Below are positions 11,601 to 26,400 of a DNA stretch of 64,000 nt, in pieces. Every line of letters starts with the position of its first letter. Position 1 is the stretch's first letter. The stretch is from Xylocopa sonorina (taxonomy: Eukaryota; Arthropoda; Insecta; Hymenoptera; Apidae), in NCBI RefSeq assembly GCF_050948175.1, contig NC_135200.1:8547001-8611000 (forward strand), read 5' to 3'. Under the pieces are notes generated by a model that was given only the letters and a program-made list of their open reading frames with translations, was not told the DNA's origin and searched no databases. A program made the position numbers and the translations under genes.

Positions 11601-14600
11601 AGGTATATCACACGTGACACCTCTTAGTCCCACAAGTGATTGCCACCCCTTTCTGTTCCACTTCTGGACAGACTCGCTTTCGGATATCTTTGATTTCAAC
11701 CATGTGTACTTACATCGAAGCAAATTTAATATTTATTGTAAAATATATTATTAATAAATATTTATTATAAAATATACATATTGATTACTTAGGTTCAAGT
11801 ATATCACACGTGACACCCCTTAGTCCCACAAGTGACCATAAAAATTAGCTACAATAGTAATGAAACAAAACTCGATTAAAAACTATCATCCACCGATATA
11901 AATTATAGATACGTGCTAATATGTTTTGATACTTATATCGTTCTGATTCAGATCCTGCTAGAATTCGAGGAGTACCTTATCTCAGAATTCCCATCAACAA
12001 CAACCATCCTTCGCGCGCAATTATGTCTATCTAGTCGTTTTCTACCAACTGACACGTAAAATCCTAATTACAGTGATCAACAGAACATAAATCAGTCTGT
12101 CTGGTGTAGCTGAAACGGAACGCAACGAAAATGTAGTTCGCGCGAGGACGACAAATCGTTGTTAATGCCAAACCCGTTGTCAATATCGGGCGTTGTTGCG
12201 CTTCGAATTCAAGGGCGACCGGAAATGAGTCTCTTGACACGTATCGTTTACTATCGACTCAGCCTTCGCCTTACATAATGAAGGTGTTACGCAATCGCGC
12301 ATTTTTTTTGCCGCGAATCAACGAGTTCCCAATTGACGAGCACGATTTCCACGATGGAAAGAGTTCCCTTCGAACGGTGCGTGGCGTTACGCAAACGCCA
12401 TTAAACCGACGCTCGTTTTATGTAATTACTAAACCACACAGAGATAGCGCCGCGAACATTCCGATAATTTGAATATTTCGTACGGAATGCGAGGCATGAG
12501 TTCTTGTTTGTGTAATGTAACTGTAAGTACGGCAGAATCTTGGTTATTCCAATTAATCGTGAGATATCTCGAGTGATCGATTAATTTTCTTGTCACGTGT
12601 TCCATATTAAAGGTTATTCGTCTTTTTGAACACGACGAGCAACGACTCCGCAGTTGTTGCTTCTTCAACAAGTGCCCTTGCAATCTTCTGCTCTCTCGAA
12701 CGTGTTCTTGTTTGTGTAATGTAACTGTAAGTACAGTAGAATCTTGGTTATTCCAATGAATCGCGAAATATCTCGAGTGATCGATTAATTTTTTTGTCAC
12801 GTGTTTCATATTAAAGGTTATTCATCTTTTTGAACACGACGAGCAACGACTCCGCAGTTGTTGCTTCTTCAACGAGTGCCCTTGCAATCTTCTGCTCTCT
12901 CGAACGTGGCGAGAATTTGAATTTGAACCACGATGATCGCGGGTCATCGCACGTGAAATAGAAATACACGAAAAATAGAAAAACCCAAGGCAATCTGCAC
13001 AATAAAAACGATACTTATAACGCGATAGATCTCCTTTCAGAGTGTCCTTAATTAGAAATCAAATGCGATGTTCAATTGATATATAAAAAATAATCTTTTG
13101 TCAATATCATTACATGCTATTTTATGGTACGATCAACCCTTTGACTCCACAACTCTCTTACAACAAGATTCTCCATCTAGAGAAACCAACTTCCGTTTCG
13201 ATACAAGCGCAGAGCAAATAAACCGTACGAAGAGAGATTGCGATTCTTCCACATCTTACGCAGCTTCGTGTTGCACGTGCATCATTTACGTATTTTATGC
13301 TACCGTAGTTTATAATCAGATCTACATAGATCGCTAGGCGATACGTGAAACGTATAAACACATTCTTGAACAAGGTGCGACAGCCACGTATCTACTTCCG
13401 CCGTCTGTAACGCGACGTGTAATTATCGCGGTCTCAATGAAATCACGATCGCAAAAAGCGTTACGTGATTTCAGTTTTATAGTTCATCAACAGGAACGTA
13501 GTATTTACACCCGTGACAAGCCTCGTTCACCAGAACTCGTTTGCCTCCTGTGTGTATCTATGCAGATATTCAACGGACCGATGATAACAGCGATAACTGG
13601 TTCGAGCGCGGAACAATGCTCGATGGTCTGCCATTTGTTAGGTAAATTAGGTGAACAAATCATTCGTCGACAAGGCACGATCAGTGGCGTAATCGTTGTA
13701 GGCCAAGTCGATACCAGTCGTGCGGTTTTCCAAGCAAAACTGCATCTCGACGGCGACCCGTTTGGAAACTGGACGGGAGGAGACAGTGGCGTGTCGGTTT
13801 GGCCAAGTAATGGAACGCTTGTCGGTTGCGTACTACGCAGTGTAATGGATAGGTTGCGTTACGACACGTGTTATTACAGCAAGTGGCTAGAATGTGGATG
13901 CAACGAGCCTCGAGTTCGCGAAAAACCTGAATCCTGCGCGCGGCCGAGCGTGAAAGAACGGATCGATCCTCGTGGAGAACGCGGCTACCGTTCGATGGGA
14001 GGACCATGACCTATGCGCACCTCGAACAATGCTGTACATCTGTATTTGTACCCGTGGGATAGATGGAACTGATAGAGAATGTATTCCAATTGGTGGTAGC
14101 TATTTGGAACCCTACCAATCGGGCTGAGAGATTAGCTTAGACCTGAGACAGCGAGAATGGTAACGTAAAAACGATTGATTGCTACGTGATCGCTTTTCGC
14201 GTGGCGATAGTAAAAGTAGCAATATTCTCAGGTGAAAACGAACCTTAACGTAAATGTCTGTCTAAAGAGAAGTGATCGCTGTAAGTAGATACCACTTCCA
14301 GCTAGTCGACTGCGTGAGGCGTTTGATCAGCGAAACCAGTAGAGCCGTGAACATTGCTCGCGTTTGTAGTGTTCGCACAAACTCAAACGGTGATCACAGC
14401 TTCGAGAGGCTCGTTCGAATTAAGTTGTTCGAATCCACGTCGAACGTTGGACACGTATCATTCGAAACGGCAAAATGTAAACCTGTTATTCGCTAGACTT
14501 GAGGTATCGTTTCGAGCTCCTACGTGACCCGAATTCGAGACACTTAAAACCATTTTACCCGTGTGAGTCCGCTGCTTCGTTTAATTTAATACATTCTTTT

Positions 14601-17600
14601 CGAACTTTAAAAGGTAAGATTCATGAAACTTTTTCTACGTCCTGAAGTACACAATCGAACAGTGGGAACCTCTATGAGAACCAGTGCAGGCTGCACACTG
14701 TGCTATCCAACCATATAACGATGCCTGCTGTTTGCGAAAAGTAATCACGGTAATTATACAAACTGAACGATTTAATTATCGTCTCGCGTAAACACAACAA
14801 ACTTGAAGTGAAATTGCTCAACTTGTGCAACCGGAATTCGTACAACGTGACTAATCTGTACGTGGCATTAGTGGCCTAACAGATACGAACGCGTGGCACG
14901 ACTATTTACTCGGAAACGGTGGCAATAGATTCAGCCAGGTCTAGTTGGACAGTCGCACCACGCGCTTATATCGCAGAGATACTACTTACATAGAGTATAA
15001 TGCGGAAGACAATTCGTAATGGCTCGCGAAAGTATTCAAACGTGCCCATTCGCGGTTTTTTTCATAACTAAAATATGTGTCTTGTACGCATGCGTGGAAT
15101 TTCGAAATTATTTCAGAATAATTGGAAAATAATTCAATGGCACATACCTGTGTGCGTATAGCAATAACGGTATATTATAGAAGTATTGACATACCGATAA
15201 CTAATTAGCAACGGTGAAGTAATTGTACGGGAGGAACGATGTTGAAACAGTGAAAGTAATGATACTCGAATACTCGTACTGGAATAGCAATGGTTAAGTA
15301 GCAAGATCGAAAGAATACTGTTTAACTAGTTCTAACCAGTGATACTTAAATATTGAATTAATTCTACATACCCATTTAAACAATAATAGTACACAAACAT
15401 TGAAATAACAGATGATTATTTTAAAACCACACAGTGAAAGAAGATACTACAAGATATTGCAAGTCCATCTTTCACTTCAATCAATTTCGACTGAATAATT
15501 AAAATTAAAAATGACCAACATTGGTTGCCCTAACAAAAAAAAAAAATAAAAAAAAAAAACAGGAAACTGTAACAAACAATTATTTACATATGTACACGTA
15601 ATACACTCGTGTCTCCATGACAATCAATTACATTATCCAGATCCTTCAACGGCTACTTAAAACCCAAAGCCTGCTCTAGCCCAGTCTACAATTGGCCAAG
15701 ATAAAAGGAAACGCAAAATACGTCTAAGCAGGAACAACCTTCGCGGAAACGGCGTCACATACCAAACGAAAGCTGAAACAAACGGAACTCCTTGTTGAAC
15801 GCCTTCTAAGTAGCTTCACGGTCATTATTAGCGTTCGTCATCGCGTCGAATAGAAGAAGCCTCGAGGCTTCTTCCTGATGTCCACGGCAACGACCGAAAG
15901 GGGTCTGTTGTCCTCGCGGACAAAAAGCCCGACCTCATCCTGTCCGTCCAGCGTAATGTCAACGAACCTGAATCGCGGTGTATTATCACCTTGGCTCGAG
16001 GCTCATTACGGACGTCTGTCCCGTCTAATCGTTTATTCCTCGCGGCGTGTTTCCCTGACCTACATGCTTCTTTTTCTCTGCCCACACGCGTTAACTGGCC
16101 AGCTCGAGAGCGGGATTCCTCGCGGTAAAAGCTGGATCAGCGCGAGTAACAAGAGTAGCGAAAATCTGTACGTGTGGTGGTAGTAAGTCACAGATCTGTG
16201 CACGCTGGAGAGGCGGAGGTGGAGAACAGTGGCGAACGGTGGAGAACGGTGGTAGCGGGACAGGTGATGTCACGGACTTCTCCGTTTCTAACAGTGGGAT
16301 CAGATTGGCGGATTTTTGCGCGACGATCAGAACCACGAATCTCGCACGAAATTTGATCGCATCTAATTTGAAAATAACCATTAGTCATTTAGATATTTCC
16401 TCAGCATTGTTATTTAAGTAGCGGTGTAAAATCAGCATTTCGATGAAACTCGATAGAAGTTGTTTGCTCGTCTTTTTCTTTAGCGGTTCATACAGGATGG
16501 CCTCGAGAAAGTGGTTTTTATACATACGTACGTAGGAGGTGACTAACTATCTATTTAATTTCTTGTAATTATGTCAACTATCGCATGTGTGGTCTAAACT
16601 GCTGCACGTGTACTGTTAGGTGACAGGGGAACTGAACGGATATACTTGAACTCTGAGTAATGAATACGTAGGTGTTCAAATAAATGCGACGATGTGCCAA
16701 TATAATTTTGGTAGCCTGCCACTGTGCGCATGTAGAGTACGTACGTGGGTTATTATTTTTTTGTCGTGATCCTCGAGTCATGCCTGTGTGTACGTATCGC
16801 AAATTATTGTATCTCTATGAAATTGATTGTTTATATAGTGACGATTTTACGATCAAATTATCGTTCATTAAACGATGATTCCGTTATTGTTTTAACTCGA
16901 CGGATATTTACGAAATATTTTATAACGCTGCAACGCTATTATTGTAATATTGTTTTGCAAATTTCGATAATTATCACTGCTAACCTTAGTAACACGACCG
17001 CTAATATTTTGTATCAATTTGGACGTGTTTGCTGACCGATTATCACGGAAGACACTATAGAATTTCTACAGCACGTGTCATTCGTTTGAAACAAAAAATG
17101 TTGAGCTTGCATTGTCAATTTTCAGAAATATTCATTTAAGCGCAAAATAGATATTTAAAAATGTGGCCAGTACGCATGATGAATTATAACGAGTGATCTT
17201 AATATTATGACACAAACGGTGGACTGACAATTGTACTAACCAGCTTCAAATTCGTGGCGATGAACACGGTGTAAACGCAACAGCTCCCCAGTTGATATAT
17301 CAGAAGGAATCCATTTATGATATGGCTGCAAACAAAGCATTTTTCACGGTTACAATTCCTGCAGAGTCAGCATTATGGTAATTTCGTAATTTTACTACAC
17401 CTTGATGCAGTAAACAGATTGCAATTCGCGTGTCTTTGCTTTTCATTAGAATACGACTCCAGATAGAATTTTCAATTACACGATTATCTCGAGAATTGTA
17501 AAAATTAGAAGATAAAAGTTCGGTTAATTCGGATGCTCAATTGAAGTACTTACACTGACGATTTCGCAAGTGGCCTAAGCGACGCTGGGCCTACGGACAG

Positions 17601-20371
17601 TGCCGCTTCCGCTGTCGCTGGGTAAGTTAACGATGGCACTCGTTTCCTCTTGCAAAGCTCGTACTCTGAACTGACCAGTATCCGCATACAATAAGTACAG
17701 AACAAGCCTATGATCACAGTCGCGACTAAACCGATACCGTAACCCGAATGGTGGAAGGCCTTTGGCATCGCTAGAATCCCGGTCCCTAAACTGCCCTTCA
17801 GTAGATGCAGCAACGTTTCGAGACTCCTACAATATTTAACATTATTTCTGATTAACGTCAGAAAATTGATTACAACAATTATTGGGACAACAATAATTTT
17901 CAAGGGGCTTAGAATAAAGAGATTTGAAAAGTTATAGAATTTACAAATGAAGCTATTAATAATTTCATGAATGAATAGTTTTCATTCACGAAACGAGCCG
18001 AAAACAGCAGAGAATCCTAAAAAAAAAGACATTTGTCCAACTTCCAACGACTTGTTCAAGTCGAACAAACTCCTTCCTCCGCGTCTGAAACGGTTTCCTC
18101 GAGGGCAGCCGTGTTCTTCCGCTTCGCGACTAATCGGCGCAACAAATTGCTGTGTAATTCCTGTCTAGAGAAACGCGATCGGAATAAACGAAACATCACG
18201 GTTGTTCCGCATGCGTGCTGCGTTCGACAATATGCAGATCGTTCGCGATTGCGTTAACCGACCGAACCTATCGATTTACATTCCGCCTTCTACGTGTACG
18301 TCACGATGAACGATCATCAGTCGTTCCTCCGCGAGCGTGGCGCACGAGCTTCGGGGTATCAGCTGACCGTTGTAAACAAACGGATGAAAACGAGGTACGT
18401 TTTAATTGAAACTCACGTGGTCGGATGGGCGACCGTCCTGTGATCATACGGATTATAGTCTTCCTCGTACTCCTGCACGCCCCTCTTCTTGTCCTCCAAC
18501 TCCAGCACGAAGACGTTTGACTTGCCTGCATCGTAACTGGAACAAGAATGATCTCGATTATTTAAGGATTAATTCAGGAGAATTTGTTAGAACGATGTTA
18601 GATCGCTAGTAATGAAGTGAACGTACCTATTTTTGCTGGCCTGCGAAGACGACCACCTTTTAGGGTCCAGATCATCCTGAAAAAAGACAAGGTTTCTATT
18701 AGCTATGAATTTTAGTGGAATTGAACGAAAGGGGAACCAAACTTGCGTGCAACTTAATTTTCTTTCTCACAAATAAATTCTAAACGAACCAAAAAATGTA
18801 ACTCTCTATTCGTTGAGAATACAGAAGTATCTACTTGTTATTCGACAAGTTTGATTAACGCATTCCACGCGTAATAAGTTCGAATATCTCGTCGATTAAA
18901 TCACTAATCTTCTACATAAATCCTGCAAATCACTTGTTTGTATGATCACATATGAATTATCCGGCCATAAAATTTGCCGTTGAGAAATGATCGCGCTGTC
19001 AGGAAGGATTACGTGTTTCGTCGATAACGATCTGCGATCGACGCTTTTTCCGGTGCCGGATTCGCGATCCGAACACGAGTCACGGTGGATTTCTGCCGGA
19101 ATCCCCGGCGATTTGCAATCCATCGCGGTGAATAATGATCGTGCGAAACAACGATAACCACGAACCTGACATTTATACGTGACGAAACGAGCAATCTTAA
19201 TATTCGAGGATCGCAACCGTGTCCGCATTACTTCGCCTCCAGTCTATTTCCTTACATTCTGCGAATCCTTTAACAATGTATTCCTCGAAAAAATATGGAA
19301 TTTCAAGCATACGCGTCGAGTAAGCGCCGTTTCTGTTTAGAGACTGTAATTGATTTCTCGAAACGGTGTTGGAACAATGAATTATCGTCGAGACTCCTGC
19401 AAGAAAAGCGTTGCTCCTTGCCCTCGAGTCAACGGAATATTTTCAAAGTGATCAATACGATTATTCATACCGCAGATAAGCAATTTATATACATTTTAAA
19501 TATATTCTATGTGGATGCATGTATTAAGCAAAAAGTAAAAAGTGCCATGATACGTAAGGACATGTAAAACAAAGTGTGAAAGAATACAAATTGAGCTAAT
19601 ATATTTGCATAAACAAGTATACTTAGATAATTAACATCTAGACATAACGTCAACTATGTCGTCGATTGTATTGTAAAATGCATGCTCAATTGATTCATTC
19701 TCGCGAACGTTCTCTTATCTGATCCGTCACGATTTATATCGCAAAAAGATCTGAACGATTTTTTCCGTGGAATCTTTTTACAACGTGCATGTATATACAT
19801 ACATACATACGTTAGGTCTACAGGAAAATTCTTCGATGTGTTTCGAAATTCTATTTACAAATTCGGAGGTATCGATTATCAAAATTATCGAAGAACAGAT
19901 CAACCGTTCAAGATCCACGGGATCCAAAGTCTACCTTGTTGTCTAAGCGATTTTTAATTTGTCTGGATAATTAAATATTTCCATCCACTCTGTGACGAGT
20001 TATCCTTTGCGAGGAGGCAAACTTTTCAGACGATATTTCATGCCTCCATAACGCGATTCTATGCAAATTTCTAACGAATGGTTCAAGGTTATCACACACG
20101 GACGCGTTGTGAATTATGTTCCAAGTGTTCGCTGACGTATTTGAAAAAATGCGAGACATTACGAAAGAATGTTGCGTTTTACGTGAAACGTGGCGCTGCC
20201 ACGCGGATGGCTGAGATCCATCATCCTTGGCGGATCGAGAGGATCGTAAAGTACGAGGCGGCGGATGACATTGCCGACCAATCAAGATTTTACTATCCGC
20301 CAACGATAGCGTTGCGACACACACGCTCGGATGCATAAATATATTGTGCAGTATAAACACGATCGTGGAGA

Positions 20372-20436
<65 letters not shown>

Positions 20437-23400
20437 AGGAAGAAACCGATTCGTCTTAACGACCAACACTTTCAATTGCGTACGCTGCAGATGGTCGTCT
20501 TTCGTGAACTTCCTAATGGGATTTTCCGTTTACGACGATCGATCGATAGAGACATCGTGTAAAGATCGAGATTTCGTGGCTCGTTATCGCTCGTCTGATA
20601 AAGAGAATCACGACGGGGCATCCCTGAGAAAAACACATGTCGTTCCTAATCTTTCATCCTGTTTTCTATTTTTTTTTACCATTCGAACGATAGACGCCGC
20701 GATCGCTATCCTCCTGTTCGATGCTTCAAAGTGCCAACTTGCTCGATGAGAATTGCCAAATTGACTGCGCGATGAACACTCTAAAGAATGGCACAGCAAC
20801 CATAACGCAAGATCCTCTATTGATAAGTAGGAAAACAGCACAATCGCGGTGATTGGGACTTTGGGATCTACAAATTGAGAATTTCTTAATTAAATGGTCG
20901 CTTTTAAAGGGCTCGATGGCACTTTTAAACGTAGAAATTCAGAAGCGCCACTTTTCAACTAGATTTCTCCAAAAGTGGAGAAATGGCACTTAAACGGTTA
21001 CCACCTTCGTCCACACCTTCTTTAGCATTTTTAATATTCATTTGGTCCGTTTCTGTGCAACGAAGAAATTACCTTCCATAATGCTACTTAATAAATATTG
21101 AGTGCTTTTATGGATTTTTTAGTTACGTACACAGCTGCAAAATTCCTTAACTCTTTTTCGAGTGGAAGATTTACAAAATAGATATACCTCTACAGACTAT
21201 CTAGGTGTAACGTAGAACGAATTGGCCATGTTGTGGGAGGTTTGCCAATATTTTCTTCTTTATACTTATTAGATTTTTATACAGCTTCCCTTCTTTTATT
21301 CGTTGTGTTTTCTCCTTCACACTTCTTGTGTCTCGATATTTTCTGTTTCTTATTTCCCTTCCTAGTCATTTTTTGTATTTTCTTCGCTATCTTTTATTGC
21401 TATGCTTTTTTTCTGACTATTCTAAAATGTCTGCTCGCAGACCTTCGAGCAATTTGGTACGATGACTTTCTCTTCCTCTCTCTCCCTCTGTCTCTCTTGA
21501 CAGAACAGATACTAACTGTTCTTTATCGATCTGTTAATTCGTAACGTTATGCACTAATTAATATAAGAAGCATTGACAACTCGTCATAATTAATGTTTTT
21601 CAATAAACAATCGATGATAAGTGAGTGATAATTGGTTGGAGTATTTTTAAGATAAACGCTCGATATAGTATGACAAGAAATTTCGTGCTCTCAGACCTTG
21701 GGATGAAAAAAGAACTTCTTGGCAACAATCCGTGAAGGTTATTGTTCAAAGTGCAAACTTAATTTTCCCGCTAATCTCACTGGATTAAAGTACGATGAAT
21801 AATGTAGAATACTTATATCATACTGTGTGTGGAACTTTAACCGTTGATTCCGTCGACGATTAATTTTTTAGACGAAAAAAAACTCCTTTTATTAACATCA
21901 GCAAGACTTTTTGCTTTCTTGCAACCGTTATTTTTATAACCAGCTATACGTACGCGTATACGTATATAATTGGTTATGTTGCAATATTCGTAACGATTGC
22001 AATAAAATACGTAACACACACACACACACCACTGGCAATTTCTGATAAGAATTGTTATAATTTTACGATAAAGGGATTAGCGTATCTGAGAATTATTGTC
22101 TGTGAGAACGATAAGTATTATTACAATTTTACAATAAAAGAATTACCGTCTCATCAGTTCGACCCGATTTTTACTTCGATGACAACTGTATCTCAGAGGC
22201 AAAGTAACATTTAAACTCGTTAACAGTTTAGAGACTTCTCCACTTTACGGATACTCTTCAGTTGGCAGATAGAAGGTACTGTTGCATCACTGGTAACGCG
22301 TGTCTGGCCATGAATATCCGTATCTACTGATCTGCCAGGAAAACGCGTCAAACAGTGAATAAGACTTTTAAATATTTCTCGCTGTTTTTCTAGTTTTTCT
22401 CACCACTACTTTGTACTTCTTATCAATCTCTCTGGTGTTTTGTTAAAGAAAAAAAAAGTGGAATGTAAAAATTCGAAATGCTAAAAACACGATAAGATTG
22501 AATAACATTATGCATTGTAATATATACAGTGTGATAATGAAATACAAAGTAACCAAAAGGAATAATTTTTAAACAAGCCTTTCAATTTGATAATCGATCA
22601 CGTGTGATGAATTTCGATGGTACCGAATTATCATATTAGGAATGGAACAAATATTTATGAATGATCGATCCTTCCACGTCGATTGAATTCTTCGAGTCAA
22701 ATGGAACAAAGTGGCTCCACGGAAGTGTTATTCTGCAACAAATCCGGGACTGGATTCGATTAGCATAAATCTGCCGATTCCATCATCCACAATGGCGATA
22801 CGAATGGCAGCAACATCGCCAAGGAATTCGAGACGGACGTTGGTTCTTCGCGCTGTTCCTCGTCCCGTCGAGTTAAAATTAACTGGGCAAAATCGAAGAA
22901 CGAGCACGCATTGATCTTCAATCGTAACGAGAATGAACGAACCTAACAATAAACTTCGCATAATTGACCGATGCCACCACGTAACGCGTAATATAATTCA
23001 CGTTACGCGTGGTCAATTAACGATTCATTGGGAACAATGACATTTCACTGTCATTGAGAGCTGTTAACCACGAGCCTGGCATGAATTAAGTTACCATTAT
23101 TCGCGTGTTAACAATAAACGGCCTGGGTATTAATTGGTACCATTTCATCGCGCTGACCTGGTTCCAATCAAACGAGTAATTTGTAAAATAGTCCAAAAAA
23201 TCTCGTTTCATTTCTCTTTCAGAGGATCATCGAGTGCATAATCGCCCGGATAAAATTTCCACTCGACTTGTTTTCGATAATAACGTTCGACTCTTGAGAT
23301 TTTCACTCGACCACGGAAATTTGGAACCGCTCAATCGTCGATCGTAAATATCATATTTGTTTAAAGTGAACGCGAATTGCCTGGCAATTCGCACTTGCGC

Positions 23401-26400
23401 TTCCGAGGAATTTCGATATTATTGCTTGATCAAACATGGACCAAGCGTGGACCACATCGTCCAAACAAATTATCTCAGAGTTTCGCGATGAAATCGCTAA
23501 TTTCGAGATCGTTCCGTGGACACGTTCTCGATCTTCAAGAGTATCTTACCGCGCGATCAATTTGCACATCTCCCTGTTTGCGTCGATAACATATCGTTAC
23601 TTGATCGACCGTTACATTTTATTATCCGTGTAGTGGAAATTTTAATACCCGACGACAAATTCGAATGCGATCGATTTATCCCAGAAAAAAAGCTTGACGA
23701 ACTTTATCGAATGTAAATGGCGCTACGAATATTAACATTACAGAATAAAATTTCTTATACGATAAAACAACATTTCTCTCCTTCCTCGCCGTCCGATAAA
23801 TATAAAACTGACATTAAAAACGAAGTTCTGAATGGCAACAAAAATAAATGAAGACGACGAAGGAAGAAAAAGAGGATGAATTTCTAAATATACCCAAAAC
23901 ATCCTAGCATCTTCGATCGTTGATGCCTGATTAATTCTTTTTCTAGATAAAATAAAGTGGCGAACGAGATACAACAGTCAACGCGTATACACGCATAATC
24001 CTTGTGTATCGTAAGAAAAATTGAGTGGAAAACAAAGAAAAAAGCGACTGAAACTGGATCGTACAGTCACGTTATCACCATTATAATACCGTGCGTTAAA
24101 CGCGAACATCATTAAAATCCGATCGATCTTTAGTCACGTTTCAGATGCAACAATTACGACTTAAAGTAAATGAACAAGTGGCTTAAGTTTTTCAACTCCT
24201 TTGTCTCATGCATAATCCCTTAATTATCATCGACTATTGATCACCTTCGTTCCTTCAATGTTCAATTCCTCTTCTTCCTCTCCAAAGTTCTCTAAATTTA
24301 TTCGCACGAAAGTAAAAGTAAATTGTTGGAATAATTTTTCGCGAACAATTCGAAACAAAATCGTATCGGAAATCTTGTTATTCGTTTAAGGAAAAATTAA
24401 AGTATTGGTGATTTTAGAAGTTAATCCCTTAATTATCATCGACTATTGATCACCTTCGTTCCTTCAATGTTCAATTCCTCTTCTTCCTCTCCAAAGTTCT
24501 CTAAATTTATTCGCACGAAAGTAAAAGTAAATTGTTGGAATAATTTTTCGCGAACAATTCGAAACAAAATCGTATCGGAAATCTTGTTATTTGTTTAAGG
24601 AAAAATTCGAGTATTGGCGATTTTAGAAGTTAATCGTAACGCAGGAGCGAACTCGACCTCTTTCGTCGACCCCTTTCTTAAACGATCAATCTCTCGACCA
24701 GAAAAAGACAGACAGACTTGCGGCATGTCGTCGAGGCACGTAAAACGCCACGTTAAGACCGTGGACGCGTGCAATTATGCCAGCTTTAAGGGGATTAGTG
24801 AGAAACGCGAGAGGATGACATCCAGCAATTTAGAGACGGCTAAATAATCGGTGTGACACGAGTCCGCCGGAAGTCTCACAACATCAACCGCGATCCTCCG
24901 TATAATTCTAGGTTGAGGCGTCGAAAAACTTGCCTGTCTGAGAAAAAAACGACCAACTACTTTCGATCCTCGATAGAAAAATCGTGGAGGAATTTTAAAC
25001 CCAAGGATTTATCAAATTTGTGTGGCTTTTCGTAATTAATTACAAATTTACCGCGTCGCCTTTCAAAAAATGAAACGAATGAAACGATTGCAATTAATTC
25101 TTTGAAATTGCTAGAAGGAAATCCAAGAATCATACGATTGAAATTATTTCTATATCTTCTATGATCTATGAAGCTTTTCCTCTGTTCTTGATTGACCTCG
25201 ATATTGAGCTCCAAGTCCAATTTCGAGCACCAAGTCCATCGTCGGACGGTTTGCAACATGTTATTGCGAAGTGAATCACATTTTTCGGATTTTTACGTAA
25301 CTTCAGCGACCTGTCGATGAATTTTCAAGATTGAAGTTCGTCGATGGTGTGTCGTACACGTGAAATTTATCATCGATCGTTCGTAAATCATGCCTGATAC
25401 GACCATTGACCAGGTGACGTTTACGTTATCACGGAATTGATTACGTCCCAGTAATGACGAGAGAGAAGTGAAAAAAGTTTTCCACCGGGCAGAGGGATTT
25501 AGATGTGCTTGTTAGAGCATGATCGAGCGATAATAGCGCGATTGACGAGGGCATGTGAACCAACGCGTGCTTCACGGATACTTGGTTCGTTGTTCTAGGA
25601 CGTTAAAGGAATTACATTGAACATTTCAAGTGTTATTACAATTTTTTAAAATTTTCTACTTAGATATTGGAGAATTTCGAAACTTTGTAAAATGCAAAAT
25701 GAAAAGGAGGAAGTGACGTTAAAATTGTCTCATTATTCATACCACCAGAATCGAAGTCATACAATTTATATGAATACATTGAAGTTTTGCAAATTTCCTA
25801 GATTTATCACTAGCGTATACCATTAGCGATTAATTACGATATGTTGAAATGAAATGAATTATTAATTTTCACGGAGCCTCGCACACAAATGTATCTATTA
25901 CAAACAACAAAGTGTACACGCATCGAGAGAACTGACGAACTTATTGGTTAACCAAATGGAAAGTTATTTCACAGTCGTTGAATTGTATTTTTCCCTTGTT
26001 ATTTATTTCAGAAATGAAAACGATAGAGGTAGCTGGTTCTTATTAAATTTTTCCGACGATTTACATGTTATGAGGTAACATGAATATTTCATGGTGCTTC
26101 GAAATTAAAAGCGAGATTCTAATCGGCGTTAAGAAACACTATTATCATTCGTTGACTATCGTGTTGCGCGCGTTGTGCAATTGTTACTTTGCAATAAAAG
26201 AAAGTGATGTTAAATTATTCTGGCATATTGTACCTCGTTCACTGTTTACATGCTCTTTTATCGCGTGTTTTGTAGTATGGAGAATAATCAGAGCTCGGAA
26301 CAATGTGTTTGAAAATTTTTAGTGATAGCGGTGTTTGTAGTATTCTGACGTACTCTATTCGATGTTTATACTAAGTTGTTTCAACGCGTTATCAGATTCT

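Larger units (their letters stand above)
11262..17240 (-). other. Transporter intron 5 (about 6 kb)
   Basis: This intron lies between exon 5 (donor CTG|GTTAGT) and exon 6 (acceptor TTTTCAG|GCG). It contains two tandem duplications near its 3' end (11442-11836 and 12500-12907), a 190-codon plus-strand frame (13437-14009) and a GC-richer patch at 15830-16300. The patch holds a protein-like minus-strand frame. A poly(A)-rich run lies at about 15535-15560. Confidence 0.75.

Noticed and set aside
20293..20475. Frame encoding a Leu-Ser repeat
   Set aside because: Reading of the (GA)n microsatellite on the minus strand.
22728..22961. 77-codon minus frame with a hydrophobic start inside intron 1
   Set aside because: Somewhat protein-like (VRLEFLGDVAAIRIAIV) but with no recognised family, promoter or splice partner. 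It is too short to support alone.
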